A DNA stretch of 23,358 bases from Actinomyces sp. (GCF_030530635.1 NZ_JAUMUL010000054.1:1-23358); one strand, 5' to 3'. Positions 1 through 7,880 are shown, counted from the first letter of the stretch. The notes: generated by a model from the sequence alone, not told the origin. Made by a program: numbers and translations.

Positions 1-55
1 CCGGCAACCCCCGACGCCAGATAAAACACCCTCTACAAAACCCGGGACTTGACAC
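1..55. mobile_element. Possible insertion-sequence terminus at the window edge
   Basis: Read on the minus strand this stretch begins GTGTCAAGTCCCGGGTTTTG and is markedly less GC-rich than its surroundings. It breaks the codon pattern of the gene entering from the right. The TGTCAAGTCCCGGGTTTTGT-like string recalls ends of IS256-type elements of actinobacteria. I recall this only by pattern, and no transposase is inside the window. It could also be ordinary coding sequence. Confidence 0.3.
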
Positions 56-907
56 CCGCGCGTAGATCTCGATCGCGGGCAGTCGGTCGGCGTAGCCGGG
101 GCCGACGGCGTCCAGCCTCACGCGAGGTTCGCGGGTGGGGTCCTCGGTGCCGCTGGGAAGTGCGGCGAGTACGGCGTCGAGCGGCACCACCGACAGGTCG
201 ACGTCGGAGGATGCACTGATCTTCAGGGACGTGCCACCGCTCTCGAGGTCGTCCTCGTAGGTCAGGACGGTGCCGTCGGCAGTCGCGGGCGGAGCCAGGA
301 CGACGTCAGCGGGGAGGGTGTCTGTCTGAACGTGTCCGATTGAGATTGCCTCGTCTGTCTCCAGCGGGATGCCCACGGCGCCGATGCTGCCCTGGTTCAG
401 TCCGGTAGCGATGCGGAGCCGTTCGCACTGGAAGTCGAGTTCTGAGCGCGGGCGCACCAAGTCAACATTAATGGACGTGTGCAGGTCTTCACCGGCCGGT
501 CCGGCGCCGTTCCAGCCGATGATCAGCGTGGCATATTCCAGCCCCTTAACACTTTCAGCCAGGTCGTTATGGGCGGATTGGATCAGGGTGATGGCGTCAT
601 CGACGGGCGTGTTCTGCTCGAGTGAGAGGAAGATGCGTAGGCCCCAGGACTTCCGTGACTCCTTCTTGGTGTTGACGTTTGGCTCGCTCATCACGGGGGT
701 GCGGCCACTGAAGTAGTCGGAGAAGGGGGTCGTGTCCGGTTCGGGCGCAGGTATCCGCATCCAGATGCGCACGCCGGCTCCGGTCAGGACGACGGCGGTG
801 CTAAGGCCACCGATGACCTGGCGGCGGGTCAGACCGCGCCGACCATTTTGCTTGGTCGGCTCACCGGGCGCGGAGGCGGCGGAGGGCGGAGGAGTCTGGG
901 AAGTCAC
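1..907 (-). CDS. Exported protein of unknown function, partial (runs off left edge)
   Basis: The frame is open from a GTG at 907 to the window edge (302 codons seen). I do not recognise the family. The N-terminus has a twin-arginine-like segment (RRGLTRRQVIGG, about residues 24-35) followed by a short hydrophobic stretch ending near GAGVRIW, so the protein is probably Tat-exported or membrane-anchored. The rest is soluble-looking and acidic. The GTG is chosen because an in-frame TAG lies three codons upstream (917-919); no good ribosome binding site is visible. The last 18 codons (below about position 55) use TTT, TGT and AGA and are rich in Cys, Trp and Arg, unlike the preceding Asp/Thr/Ala/Leu-rich coding. 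This suggests the real gene is interrupted there, probably by an insertion sequence. It lies 85 bases beyond copA on the same strand. Confidence 0.65.
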   Translation of the reverse strand, partial: MTSQTPPPSAASAPGEPTKQNGRRGLTRRQVIGGLSTAVVLTGAGVRIWMRIPAPEPDTTPFSDYFSGRTPVMSEPNVNTKKESRKSWGLRIFLSLEQNTPVDDAITLIQSAHNDLAESVKGLEYATLIIGWNGAGPAGEDLHTSINVDLVRPRSELDFQCERLRIATGLNQGSIGAVGIPLETDEAISIGHVQTDTLPADVVLAPPATADGTVLTYEDDLESGGTSLKISASSDVDLSVVPLDAVLAALPSGTEDPTREPRVRLDAVGPGYADRLPAIEIYARVSSPGFCRGCFIWRRGLP

Positions 908-910
908 CGT

Positions 911-942
911 CGCAGGCTACGAATGGCGCAGGCTACGAATGG
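911..942. repeat. Perfect 16-bp tandem duplication upstream of the exported-protein gene
   Basis: CGCAGGCTACGAATGG occurs twice head to tail (911-926 and 927-942). It lies 4-35 bases upstream of the GTG start at 907, in the leader of the minus-strand gene, where a ribosome binding site or promoter would sit. Confidence 0.9.
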
Positions 943-967
943 CCACGGCGCATTCTCAACGGTCCCG

Positions 968-985
968 CATGGGTAGTTTTGCCCA
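968..985 (-). terminator. Weak hairpin just after copA
   Basis: ATGGG and CCCAT form a 5-bp stem with an 8-base loop containing a short A or T run (968-985), 8 bases past the copA stop codon. It might end the copper operon transcript or separate it from the next gene. The stem is short and has no trailing U tract. Confidence 0.25.
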
Positions 986-992
986 TCACCGG

Positions 993-3767
993 CTACATGG
1001 CGGCATTGCGCAGACGCAGAGAGTTGGCGACCACGATGACGCTGGAGGCGGCCATGGCAGCACCGGCGATCATCGGGTTCAGCATCCCCGCCGCGGCCAG
1101 TGGGATCGCCGCCACGTTGTAGGCGAAGGCCCAGAACAGGTTCTGTTTGATGATCCGCAGCGTGTCCCGGCTGACGCGGATGGCCGCTACCACGGCGTCC
1201 AGGTCGGCGCGCACCAGGGTGATGTCCGCGGCCTCGATGGCCACGTCCGTGCCCGAGCCCATGGCGAAGCCCAACCCTCGTGTGCCGGCCTGGGCCAGGG
1301 CCGCGGCATCGTTCACACCATCGCCGACCATTCCCACCACGTGCCCCTCATCCTGCAGGGCGGCGACCACGTCGCGCTTGTCTCCCGGCAGCACCTCGGA
1401 GTGCACATCACCTGCGTCGATACCGACCTCCTGGGCCACGCGGTCGGCGGTGCGGCGGTTGTCTCCGGTCAGCAGCACCGGGCGCACCCCGAGTTCACGC
1501 AGCGCGGCAACCGCCTCCCGGGAGGAGGGGCGCACCGTGTCCCGTACGGACAGCACCGCCCGGGCGACGCCGTCCACGGCAACCACCACGGCCGTCGCCC
1601 CGGAATCCTGTGCGGCGGCGACCGCGTCGGTGGCCTGCGCGGCCAGATCCACTCCCTGTTCGGCCAGCCAGGCGGGACGACCCACTCGGACTTGGTATGC
1701 GGTGCCGTCGAGGGTCACCGTGCCGGACACGCCCCGGCCCTCATGGTTGGAGAAGTCCTGCACCGCCGGCACTTGCTCCAGGTGCTCCCCGACGGCCTCG
1801 GAGATCGCCCGCGCCACCGGGTGCTCACTGGCGGCCTCCACGCTCCCCGCCAAGGCGAGGGCGCGCAACCACGTGCTCTCGGGGTCGGGGCGGTGAAGCT
1901 CCTCTTGGCTACCATCCGCGATCCTCGTGCCTCGGATCGCTCCCGCCAGCCCCTCCACGCCTTCGAGGAGCTTCCCCGCTCCGGCCGATTCTGCCCCGGC
2001 GGTCTCGGCTCCAGGCTCTGAAGGCGTGCTGCAATCCTCCGCTGCAGCTTCCACCCCGCCCTCAACCTCGGCATCCCAGGTGATGATCCCGTCGGCGACG
2101 TCCAGGCGCATGCGGCCCTCGGTGACGGTGCCGGTCTTATCCAGCACGATCGTGTCCAGGGCGCGGGTGGACTCCAGCACCTCCGGGCCCTTGATGACTA
2201 CGCCGAGCTGGGCGGCGCGCCCGGAGCCGACCAGCAGCGCCGTCGGCGTCGCCAATCCCAAGGCGCAGGGGCAGGCGATCACCAGCACGGAGACGGCCGC
2301 CATAAGCGCGGGCTGGGCGGAGTGCCCGAGTAGCAGCCAGACCGCCAACGTGGCCAGGGCCAGTACAATCACCGCGGGCACGAACACCCCGGAAATACGG
2401 TCCGCCAGCCGCTGCACCGGAGCCTTACCGGCCTGCGCCTCGGTGACCATGGCGCCGATGCGCGCCAGCGTGGTCCCCGCGCCCACTGCCGTCGCCCGCA
2501 CCAGCAGCACCCCGGAGGTGTTGATGCAGCCACCGGTGACCGCATCACCGGGACCGGTCTCCACCGGCACCGACTCGCCGGTCAACAGGGAGGCGTCCAC
2601 GGCGGAGCGCCCCTCGACTACCACGCCGTCGGTGGCGATCTTCTCACCCGGGCGCACCACGAACAGGTCTCCGGCGGCCAAGGAGTCGATCTCGACCTTC
2701 TCCTCGGTGCGGGTGGCATCGGGGCGGGGAGTGCCGTCGTCGTCGAGCACATCAACGGCATCGGTGGAGCCGGAGGGGGCGGTCAACATGACCCGGGTGG
2801 CCTGGGTGGCGCCGAGCTGAAGCAGGGTGCGCAGGGCGTCACCGGAGCGGAAGCGCGCCCGCGCCTCCGCGTAACGGCCCGCCAACAGGAAGGTGGTTAC
2901 CCAGGCGGCGGACTCGAAGTACATGTGCACCTGGTGGCCTTGGGCGCGGGGGAGCAGCTCCATGCTCATATGCGCCCCCAGTCGGCCGGCGCCACCGAAC
3001 AGCAGCGCCCACAGGCTCCAGCCGGTCGCCGCGATCACCCCCAACGACACCAACGTATCCATGGTGAAGGTGCCGTGCCGCAGCGCCCGGAAGGCGGCGC
3101 GGTGGAACGGCCAGGCGCCCCAGGTCGCCACCGGCAGCGCCAACGCCGCCACTACCCACTGCCAACCGGTGAACTGCAGCGTCGGAAGCATCGACAGCGC
3201 CATCACCGGGATCGACAGCACCAGACAGACGATAAGTCGGCTACCCAGATAGGCAGCGCGGTCGGCCTGCGACTGGCCCAGCATGGGGGCCGGACGGGGT
3301 GCGGACGCCTCCGCGGTTGCCGACGCGGACTCGGAGTCGGGGACGCCACCGGATGGGGCCGCGGCGGACGAGTGCGCCTCGGCGCCTAGCGCTGAGTCTG
3401 CCTCGGGAGAGGGTGCAGCGGCGCCTGATTCCGGCGCGGAGTCGCCGTCGGCGTCGGGGGCAGCGGAACCGGAGCCGCCGTCGGCGGGGCTCGCAAGATC
3501 GGTGCGGGCGGTGACAGAGGCCGTGTAGCCCGCCCGCGCCACCGCGTTGACCAACTCCTCATCGGTAACCGGCGCCGTCAAGGTGACTCGCGCCGACTCC
3601 GTGGCGAGGTTGACCGAGGCCTCGACGCCGTCGAGTTTGCCCAGCTTCTTCTCCACCCGGGCCACGCAGGAGGCGCAGGTCATGCCCCCCACGGCAAGGT
3701 CCACGGTGGCCACCGGCGCTGCGGTTGGCTCCCCGGTCTGGGTGCCGGATGCGGTTGGCTCTGACAT
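993..3767 (-). CDS. copA: Copper-translocating P1B-type ATPase CopA
   Basis: ATP-driven export of Cu(I) across the cytoplasmic membrane. The 924-aa protein starts with one heavy-metal-binding domain (GMTCASC, Cys31 and Cys34). It then has an Ala/Ser/Glu/Pro-rich linker (about 95-160), transmembrane helices, the TGES actuator motif (LTGESVPVE), the CPC metal site (Cys499-Pro500-Cys501), the phosphorylated Asp543 in DKTGT, and GDGVND at 815-820. The CPC motif and single N-terminal HMA domain place it in the P1B-1 copper/silver group. Between DKTGT and the nucleotide-binding domain there is an extra low-complexity segment of roughly 50 residues (about 560-625). AGGAG lies 11 bases before the ATG. 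It is the third gene of csoR-copZ-copA, 25 bases after copZ, and presumably shares the CsoR-controlled promoter. Confidence 0.96.
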   Translation of the reverse strand: MSEPTASGTQTGEPTAAPVATVDLAVGGMTCASCVARVEKKLGKLDGVEASVNLATESARVTLTAPVTDEELVNAVARAGYTASVTARTDLASPADGGSGSAAPDADGDSAPESGAAAPSPEADSALGAEAHSSAAAPSGGVPDSESASATAEASAPRPAPMLGQSQADRAAYLGSRLIVCLVLSIPVMALSMLPTLQFTGWQWVVAALALPVATWGAWPFHRAAFRALRHGTFTMDTLVSLGVIAATGWSLWALLFGGAGRLGAHMSMELLPRAQGHQVHMYFESAAWVTTFLLAGRYAEARARFRSGDALRTLLQLGATQATRVMLTAPSGSTDAVDVLDDDGTPRPDATRTEEKVEIDSLAAGDLFVVRPGEKIATDGVVVEGRSAVDASLLTGESVPVETGPGDAVTGGCINTSGVLLVRATAVGAGTTLARIGAMVTEAQAGKAPVQRLADRISGVFVPAVIVLALATLAVWLLLGHSAQPALMAAVSVLVIACPCALGLATPTALLVGSGRAAQLGVVIKGPEVLESTRALDTIVLDKTGTVTEGRMRLDVADGIITWDAEVEGGVEAAAEDCSTPSEPGAETAGAESAGAGKLLEGVEGLAGAIRGTRIADGSQEELHRPDPESTWLRALALAGSVEAASEHPVARAISEAVGEHLEQVPAVQDFSNHEGRGVSGTVTLDGTAYQVRVGRPAWLAEQGVDLAAQATDAVAAAQDSGATAVVVAVDGVARAVLSVRDTVRPSSREAVAALRELGVRPVLLTGDNRRTADRVAQEVGIDAGDVHSEVLPGDKRDVVAALQDEGHVVGMVGDGVNDAAALAQAGTRGLGFAMGSGTDVAIEAADITLVRADLDAVVAAIRVSRDTLRIIKQNLFWAFAYNVAAIPLAAAGMLNPMIAGAAMAASSVIVVANSLRLRNAAM

Positions 3768-3792
3768 GTGCTGGTCGGGCTCCTGTGCGGTT

Positions 3793-4056
3793 TCAGGCGG
3801 CGTCGCGCTCGATGGCGTCGAGGGTGTAGGCGCCGGCCTCGTCGATTGCCTCGGCCAGAGCGGTGTCGGAGAGCACTACATCGGATACGACCGTGGCCAC
3901 CGACTGGCCGCCCTTATTGAGGATGACGGAGACGTTCTTGACGCCGTCCAGGGCCTCCAACTCCGCGATGACGTGGGCGACGCAGTGATTGCAGGTCATC
4001 CCCGAGATCCTCAGGGTGGTGGTGCGGTCGATACCGTCGGCGGTGAACTCGGACAT
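3793..4056 (-). CDS. copZ: Copper chaperone CopZ (heavy-metal-associated domain protein)
   Basis: An 87-aa single HMA (ferredoxin-like) domain with the metal-binding motif GMTCNHC (Cys22, Cys25). This family carries Cu(I) in the cytoplasm and hands it to CopA. The length fits a stand-alone chaperone with a short extra N-terminus (MSEFTADGIDRT). AAGGAG sits 6 bases before the ATG at 4056, a good ribosome binding site. It lies between csoR and copA on the same strand, so the three are read as an operon. The His inside the metal loop (CNHC) is seen in other actinobacterial CopZ-type proteins. Cu(I) specificity rests mainly on the neighbours. Confidence 0.93.
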   Translation of the reverse strand: MSEFTADGIDRTTTLRISGMTCNHCVAHVIAELEALDGVKNVSVILNKGGQSVATVVSDVVLSDTALAEAIDEAGAYTLDAIERDAA

Positions 4057-4145
4057 GATGGGCTCCTTGATTTCGGTATGTGGATTTGGGTCTGGCGTGC
4101 GGGCGGCGGATGCCGGCGTGGGCGGATGCAGCCCGCGAGGCGGGA

Positions 4146-4427
4146 TCAGGACTTGACCAGACGGGCAATCGCCTCGGAGGCCTCGCGAATCTTGGCGTGG
4201 CCCTCCTCATCGGAGGACTGGGCGGCATGCAGGACGCAGTGGTTCATGTGTTCCTCGAGCAGGCCGAGGCTGACGGCCCGGAGCGCCTTGGTGACGGCGG
4301 ATACCTGGGTAAGAACATCGATGCAGTACGCGTCCTCCTGGACCATGCGCGAGATGCCGCGCACCTGCCCCTCAATGCGGCGCAGCCGATTGAGGTGGTC
4401 CTTCTTGGCTCCCGTGTATCCGGCCAC
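4146..4427 (-). CDS. csoR: Copper-sensing repressor CsoR
   Basis: An all-helical DUF156/CsoR-family repressor that binds Cu(I) and releases its operator. From the GTG at 4427 the product is 93 aa. Ligand residues fit the Cys-His-Cys pattern of CsoR: Cys in DAYCIDVL, then His and Cys in EEHMNHCV. The N-terminal signature HLNRLRRIEGQVRGI is typical. An ATG at 4442 is in frame, but the strong AGGAGG lies between it and the GTG, with 4 bases from AGGAGG to GTG. The GTG is therefore the likelier start (VAGYTGAKKDHL). It is first in the copper operon and presumably autoregulates through the palindrome at 4562-4576. Confidence 0.93.
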   Translation of the reverse strand: MAGYTGAKKDHLNRLRRIEGQVRGISRMVQEDAYCIDVLTQVSAVTKALRAVSLGLLEEHMNHCVLHAAQSSDEEGHAKIREASEAIARLVKS

Positions 4428-4557
4428 CGTTCCTCCTGTCATGGCTTTGAGCGCGGGTGTGTGCCTGCCCGCCCGCCGGGACGGTCCGTGCCGACGCCAA
4501 GCCGGGAGTAGGCGGATCACTGGTGGGTGAGGTCCGCTTCCGGCCTCGCCAGCTCCA

Positions 4558-4586
4558 ACGATACCCCTAGGGGGTAGGGGTTGCAA
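4558..4586 (-). promoter_or_regulatory. Copper operon promoter with embedded CsoR-type operator
   Basis: On the minus strand, TTGCAA (4586-4581) and TATCGT (4563-4558) are separated by 17 bases, a plausible -35/-10 pair. The spacer contains the palindrome CCCCTAGGGG (4564-4573) within TACCCCTAGGGGGTA (4562-4576), a G-tract inverted repeat of the type bound by CsoR repressors. A bound repressor would cover both boxes. The predicted transcript starts about 125 bases before csoR. Confidence 0.78.
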
Positions 4587-4642
4587 TAGCTGGTGGTGGT
4601 TGTGCATCTTCAGAGTCGTTGTCACCTCCTGCGACCTTTGCT

Positions 4643-4715
4643 CTCTGCTCCGAGCCCCTGCCCTCTGGTGTGCGGGAGTTTGCCGCCCACCAGAGGGCAA
4701 AGGCTCGGAGGAGGG
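4643..4715 (-). repeat. Long inverted repeat, potential RNA hairpin
   Basis: Arms 4648-4670 and 4688-4710 (23 bases each) are complementary except at two positions, with a 17-base loop. Beyond one mismatch, about four more pairs extend the arms to 4643 and 4715. Read as minus-strand RNA, the two differences become U-G wobble pairs, so the stem stays fully paired. Read as plus-strand RNA, they are A-C mismatches. No U tract follows, so it is a poor terminator. It lies upstream of the csoR promoter and could be a miniature mobile element, a small RNA or a protein-binding cruciform. Confidence 0.7.
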
Positions 4716-4972
4716 TGCGAATCGTCGGAGAAGATGTACGTCGGTGGTGTGTGGGCGCAAGTGGTGTGTGGGCGCTGGCCGAGTAGGAAGGTGACTTGGG
4801 GCCGGTGGTGTCACAGAATGCAGTACTTTCGCCCGACTCAATGTCGGCCGACTGCTGTCACCCGCGTGATTCCGCGGTTGCTATAGACCCGCATCCGGAG
4901 TTCGCGCTGAAAGTGGTGCATTTTATGACAGTGATGCGGGTCCCGACGCGCTGCCTGTGACATGCTGGCCAT

Positions 4973-5674
4973 ATGAGCGAGCAGCGCGCACCTGCGGAAG
5001 TTGACGCCTCCGACGCCTCCTGGGCCCCGATCGGTTGGGAACCCGGCGACATCGGTTTCGATGACGCCCCCTTCGGCACGGTTCTGGGCGACCCGCTTAT
5101 GGGCTCACCCATTTTCGAGGTATCGGTGCTCGCCGCCGGCCCGGCCGTAGACGCCGACGACGCTCCTTCCAGTGCGCAGGCCGGAGGCGCTCACCGCGCC
5201 ACTGCGCAGCTCAACGCACGCGAGCAGTATCGGCAGGCCGCACGACCCGGTTGGCAGCAGCCGCCCGCCGGGCCGCAGGTGCAGACTCCCGCCCCCGCGA
5301 TGGGAACGTGGCCGGCTGCCGTGGGAGCCCCGACGGTTGGGGAAGTCCGCCCACCGGCGCCGCGGGTCCCTGGTAATCCGTCGTTCAACCCGCATGCGCA
5401 GGCGCCGTCCGGGCATCCGCAGCCGAGCCCCTCGATGCCCCAGATCAATGGACCGGCGCAGGCGCCCACCACCGCTGCCAACAGCGGACCGTGGGCACCG
5501 CAGCCACATGTGCCGGGGCAGGGCCCGTACGTGCAGGCTCCATCGCGGGGTGCCCCATCGACCTCCCGCCGGGAAGGTCAGACCAAGGACGCCGAGGGCA
5601 TCAGCGGCTTCGTATCCACCGGGATCTGGTGGGTGGTCGCCTTCCTGCTCCTGATCATCTTCTCCAACATGTGA
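4973..5674 (+). CDS. Proline-rich protein with a C-terminal membrane anchor, function unknown
   Basis: 233 aa, not recognised. Residues 1-60 are acidic (APIGWEPGDIGFDDAPFG). Residues about 65-200 are low-complexity Pro/Ala/Gln/Gly sequence. A single hydrophobic helix at the very C-terminus (IWWVVAFLLLIIFSNM) makes it a tail-anchored protein with its bulk in the cytoplasm, if inserted by that route. No enzymatic motif is visible. There is no clear Shine-Dalgarno sequence. A CATGCT box lies six bases before the ATG, the same arrangement as at other apparently leaderless genes here. It is a single gene, divergent from the copper operon and convergent with the sugar transporter genes. Confidence 0.75.
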   Translation: MSEQRAPAEVDASDASWAPIGWEPGDIGFDDAPFGTVLGDPLMGSPIFEVSVLAAGPAVDADDAPSSAQAGGAHRATAQLNAREQYRQAARPGWQQPPAGPQVQTPAPAMGTWPAAVGAPTVGEVRPPAPRVPGNPSFNPHAQAPSGHPQPSPSMPQINGPAQAPTTAANSGPWAPQPHVPGQGPYVQAPSRGAPSTSRREGQTKDAEGISGFVSTGIWWVVAFLLLIIFSNM

Positions 5675-6092
5675 GGCGCCGTGAGGACGCTGCCCGGAGG
5701 GGCCATCTCGGTGGCTGCCCCGCGTCCCGACCGTCTAACCCGCTCGGCTACGGCGGTCCCTGCGGGGAATTGCGGGGAATAAGGGGGTCCGATCCGGGCA
5801 AGCGGATCGAGCAGGATCTGAGAGGAGGATGCGGTTGCTGGCACGCAAGGCTCGCGGGACCGCCCGCAACCCGAATTCGCGGCTGGGCCGCACACGCCAT
5901 TGCGACACCGCCAAACGGGCACTCACACCCCAAACAGGACGAGCCAGTTAACTCACTGTATGCGGCTACTGCATCCGGCTCACTCCCACGCGCATGTATA
6001 GCTGTCGGGACTGTGGAGGGGTGACTCCAGGCTGCGGCTAACCGTCGACGGCCCGTGGAACGAGTCGACTTGGCCGGCCCCGGCCACCCCTA
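5675..6092. other. Intergenic region between convergent genes, with small repeats and hairpins
   Basis: No convincing gene in 418 bases. Visible elements are a 10-bp tandem duplication TGCGGGGAAT (5761-5780), a hairpin with 7-bp arms CGATCCG/CGGATCG (5790-5796, 5803-5809), and a GC-rich palindrome GGCCGGCCCCGGCC (6072-6085) just past the sugar-permease stop codon. Confidence 0.5.
6072..6085 (-). terminator. GC-rich palindrome after the sugar-permease gene
   Basis: GGCCGG and CCGGCC with a 2-base centre lie 7 bases beyond the stop codon of the last ABC-transporter gene. It may be part of a terminator, but there is no U tract. Confidence 0.3.
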
Positions 6093-6977
6093 CTACTTAA
6101 CTGCCCCGGAGGTGATGCCGGAGATGATGCTGCGCTGGAAAACTGCGAACAGTACGATCAATGGCGCGCTCATCAGCAGCACGTAGCTGAAAATCAGATG
6201 CCAGTTGTTCAGGTGGATGCCGGCACCGGCCACTGCGAACAGATTCAGTGGCAGAGTATCCAGGCGGCCGCCCACGATGAACAGCGCGTAGAACACGTCA
6301 TTCCACACGTACAGGCTGATCAGGATGGTGGCCGTCGCCAGCACCGGGCGCAGCAGTGGCAGGATGACCATGGTGAACACCCGTACCGGCCCCGCCCCGT
6401 CAATCCTTGCGGCCTCCTCCAAGGACTCCGGAACAGTGCGCACGAAACCGGTGACGAAGAAGATCACCGTGGACAGATACATGCCCGTATAGGTGCAGAT
6501 CATCCCCACTGCGCTTCCGGCCAGGCCGAGTTGGCGCAGCAGCAGCACCAGCGTGACCACCGCCGGCGGCAGGATGATGCCGGAGATGCCCACGGAGTAC
6601 ACCACCGCCGTCAGCCGTCCGGAGCGGCGGGCCAGAATCCATGCGGCCATGGACCCGAGCACGAGCACCGCCAGCACCGAGGGAACCAAGAGCACAACAC
6701 TGCCGATGAGCGCCAAACCGATGTCTGAGCGCTCCACCACCTCGGCCAGGTTCTCCCCCAGTCGCCACCGGGACGGCAGCGACAGATCGGGCGAGAGGGC
6801 CTCCGCCTGCGACTTGCCCGCGGTGACCAGCACCGTCCACAGCGGCACTCCCACCAGGAGCAGTGCCAGAACCAGGCCGGTGAGCGGCTGCACCACGGTG
6901 GAAAGCAGGCGTGCGGCCGTGATGTTCCCGCGACGATCGGACTTGTGGACGGCGTCCGCGCCAGCACGATCACTCAT
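6093..6977 (-). CDS. Carbohydrate ABC transporter permease, MalG-type
   Basis: 294-aa inner-membrane permease of the CUT1 sugar-uptake class. The sequence shows a short charged cytoplasmic N-terminus, about six transmembrane segments, and the EAA loop (EEAARIDGAGPVRVF) that contacts the ATPase. Its C-terminus ends in ...QRSIISGITSGAVK, as is usual for MalG-type subunits. The start is ATG at 6977, which overlaps the stop of the upstream permease as ATGA. AAAGGAAC precedes it, so translation is coupled. It is the last gene of the binding protein-permease-permease operon. The ATPase is not in the window. The sugar is not determined by the sequence; the divergent GH16 hydrolase suggests a beta-glucan- or galactan-type oligosaccharide (inference). 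Confidence 0.93.
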   Translation of the reverse strand: MSDRAGADAVHKSDRRGNITAARLLSTVVQPLTGLVLALLLVGVPLWTVLVTAGKSQAEALSPDLSLPSRWRLGENLAEVVERSDIGLALIGSVVLLVPSVLAVLVLGSMAAWILARRSGRLTAVVYSVGISGIILPPAVVTLVLLLRQLGLAGSAVGMICTYTGMYLSTVIFFVTGFVRTVPESLEEAARIDGAGPVRVFTMVILPLLRPVLATATILISLYVWNDVFYALFIVGGRLDTLPLNLFAVAGAGIHLNNWHLIFSYVLLMSAPLIVLFAVFQRSIISGITSGAVK

Positions 6978-7876
6978 GTCATGTTCCTTTCTCGGCGCCG
7001 GAGCATCCCGATCACCGGGAAGGCCAGGAACACCACGGCAAGGAACAGCACCAGACTCATGGTGGTCGCCTGGGCGTACAGCCCCTGACCGAAGGTGCGG
7101 AAGATGAACAGGTTGAGCAGCTCGGTGGAACTGCCCGGCCCGCCGCCGGTGGTGGCCTGCACAATGTCGAAGGAGTTCATCGATCCCAGCAGTGCCGTGG
7201 CCACATTGAAGGTGACCGCCGGGGCGATCAACGGGATGCGGATGCGCAGGAGCGTTTGCCAGGGGGAGGCCCCGTCGATGCGCGCCGCCTCGAGCACTTG
7301 GGAGTCGATCGTCTTCAGGCCGGCCAGGTACACCAGCATCGACATCCCCATCCACTTCCAGGAATGGATGAGGATCACCACCAGGATCGTCCACTTGGTG
7401 GACCCCAGCCAGGCCGTGTGCACGGGCGTCCCGGACAGCACGGACAGCAGCTGATTGACCCCGCCGTCCGGCTTGAGCAGCGCTTGGAAGATGTAGCCGG
7501 CGGCCAGGGCGGAGATGATCACCGGAATGAAGAACACCACCCGCAGCAATCGGTTGAGTCGGGTGTCGCGTTCAAGCAGGAGTGCCAGCCCCATCCCGAA
7601 CAGGTTCTGGAACACGGCCACCCCGGCGGCGTATACCAGGGTGATCGTCAGTGCCTTCCGCAAGGCCCCGGAGGCGGCCAGCTCGGTGAAGTTATCCAGC
7701 CCGACCGGGCTGATGGCACTTTTGAAGCTCGACCAGTCCGTGAAGGCGTACACGAAATTGTACGCCGTGGGCGTCAGGAAGAACACCGCGAGCATGGCGA
7801 AGGCGGGTGCCGCGAACATCCAGGGGTGGCAGGAGCCGGCGCGCGCGACCCGTGGCGATCGGACCAGCGAGCGCAT
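6974..7876 (-). CDS. Carbohydrate ABC transporter permease, MalF/UgpA-type
   Basis: 300-aa membrane permease, partner of the MalG-type protein downstream. An N-terminal transmembrane helix (FAAPAFAMLAVFFLTPTAYNFVYAF) and five further helices are visible, with the EAA loop LEAARIDGASPWQTL. I place the start at ATG 7876 (MRSLVRSPRV), four bases after the stop of the binding-protein gene; a GAGGGG about 10 bases before the ATG can act as ribosome binding site. The longer in-frame opening up to 7972 would run back into the binding-protein gene and lacks sense. It overlaps the next gene by 4 bases. Confidence 0.93.
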   Translation of the reverse strand: MRSLVRSPRVARAGSCHPWMFAAPAFAMLAVFFLTPTAYNFVYAFTDWSSFKSAISPVGLDNFTELAASGALRKALTITLVYAAGVAVFQNLFGMGLALLLERDTRLNRLLRVVFFIPVIISALAAGYIFQALLKPDGGVNQLLSVLSGTPVHTAWLGSTKWTILVVILIHSWKWMGMSMLVYLAGLKTIDSQVLEAARIDGASPWQTLLRIRIPLIAPAVTFNVATALLGSMNSFDIVQATTGGGPGSSTELLNLFIFRTFGQGLYAQATTMSLVLFLAVVFLAFPVIGMLRRRERNMT

Positions 7877-7880
7877 CGGC

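Larger units (their letters stand above)
4428..4972. other. Intergenic region between csoR and the tail-anchored protein
   Basis: No gene is convincing in these 545 bases. They hold the CsoR promoter/operator (4558-4586), a long inverted repeat (4643-4715), and a direct repeat TGGTGTGTGGGCGC (4745-4758 and 4762-4775, period 17). They end with a candidate -10 element CATGCT (4961-4966) six bases before the next start codon. Confidence 0.6.

Noticed and set aside
732..2021. Long plus-strand open frame (429 codons) over the copA gene
   Set aside because: It is antisense to copA, where high GC makes opposite frames open; its translation is His/Gly/Arg-rich without domain motifs, whereas the minus strand encodes every CopA motif.
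5829..5951. Possible 40-codon gene after AGGAGG, starting ATG
   Set aside because: AGGAGG abuts the ATG with no spacing, the product is Arg/Thr-rich without any recognisable pattern, and nothing else supports expression.
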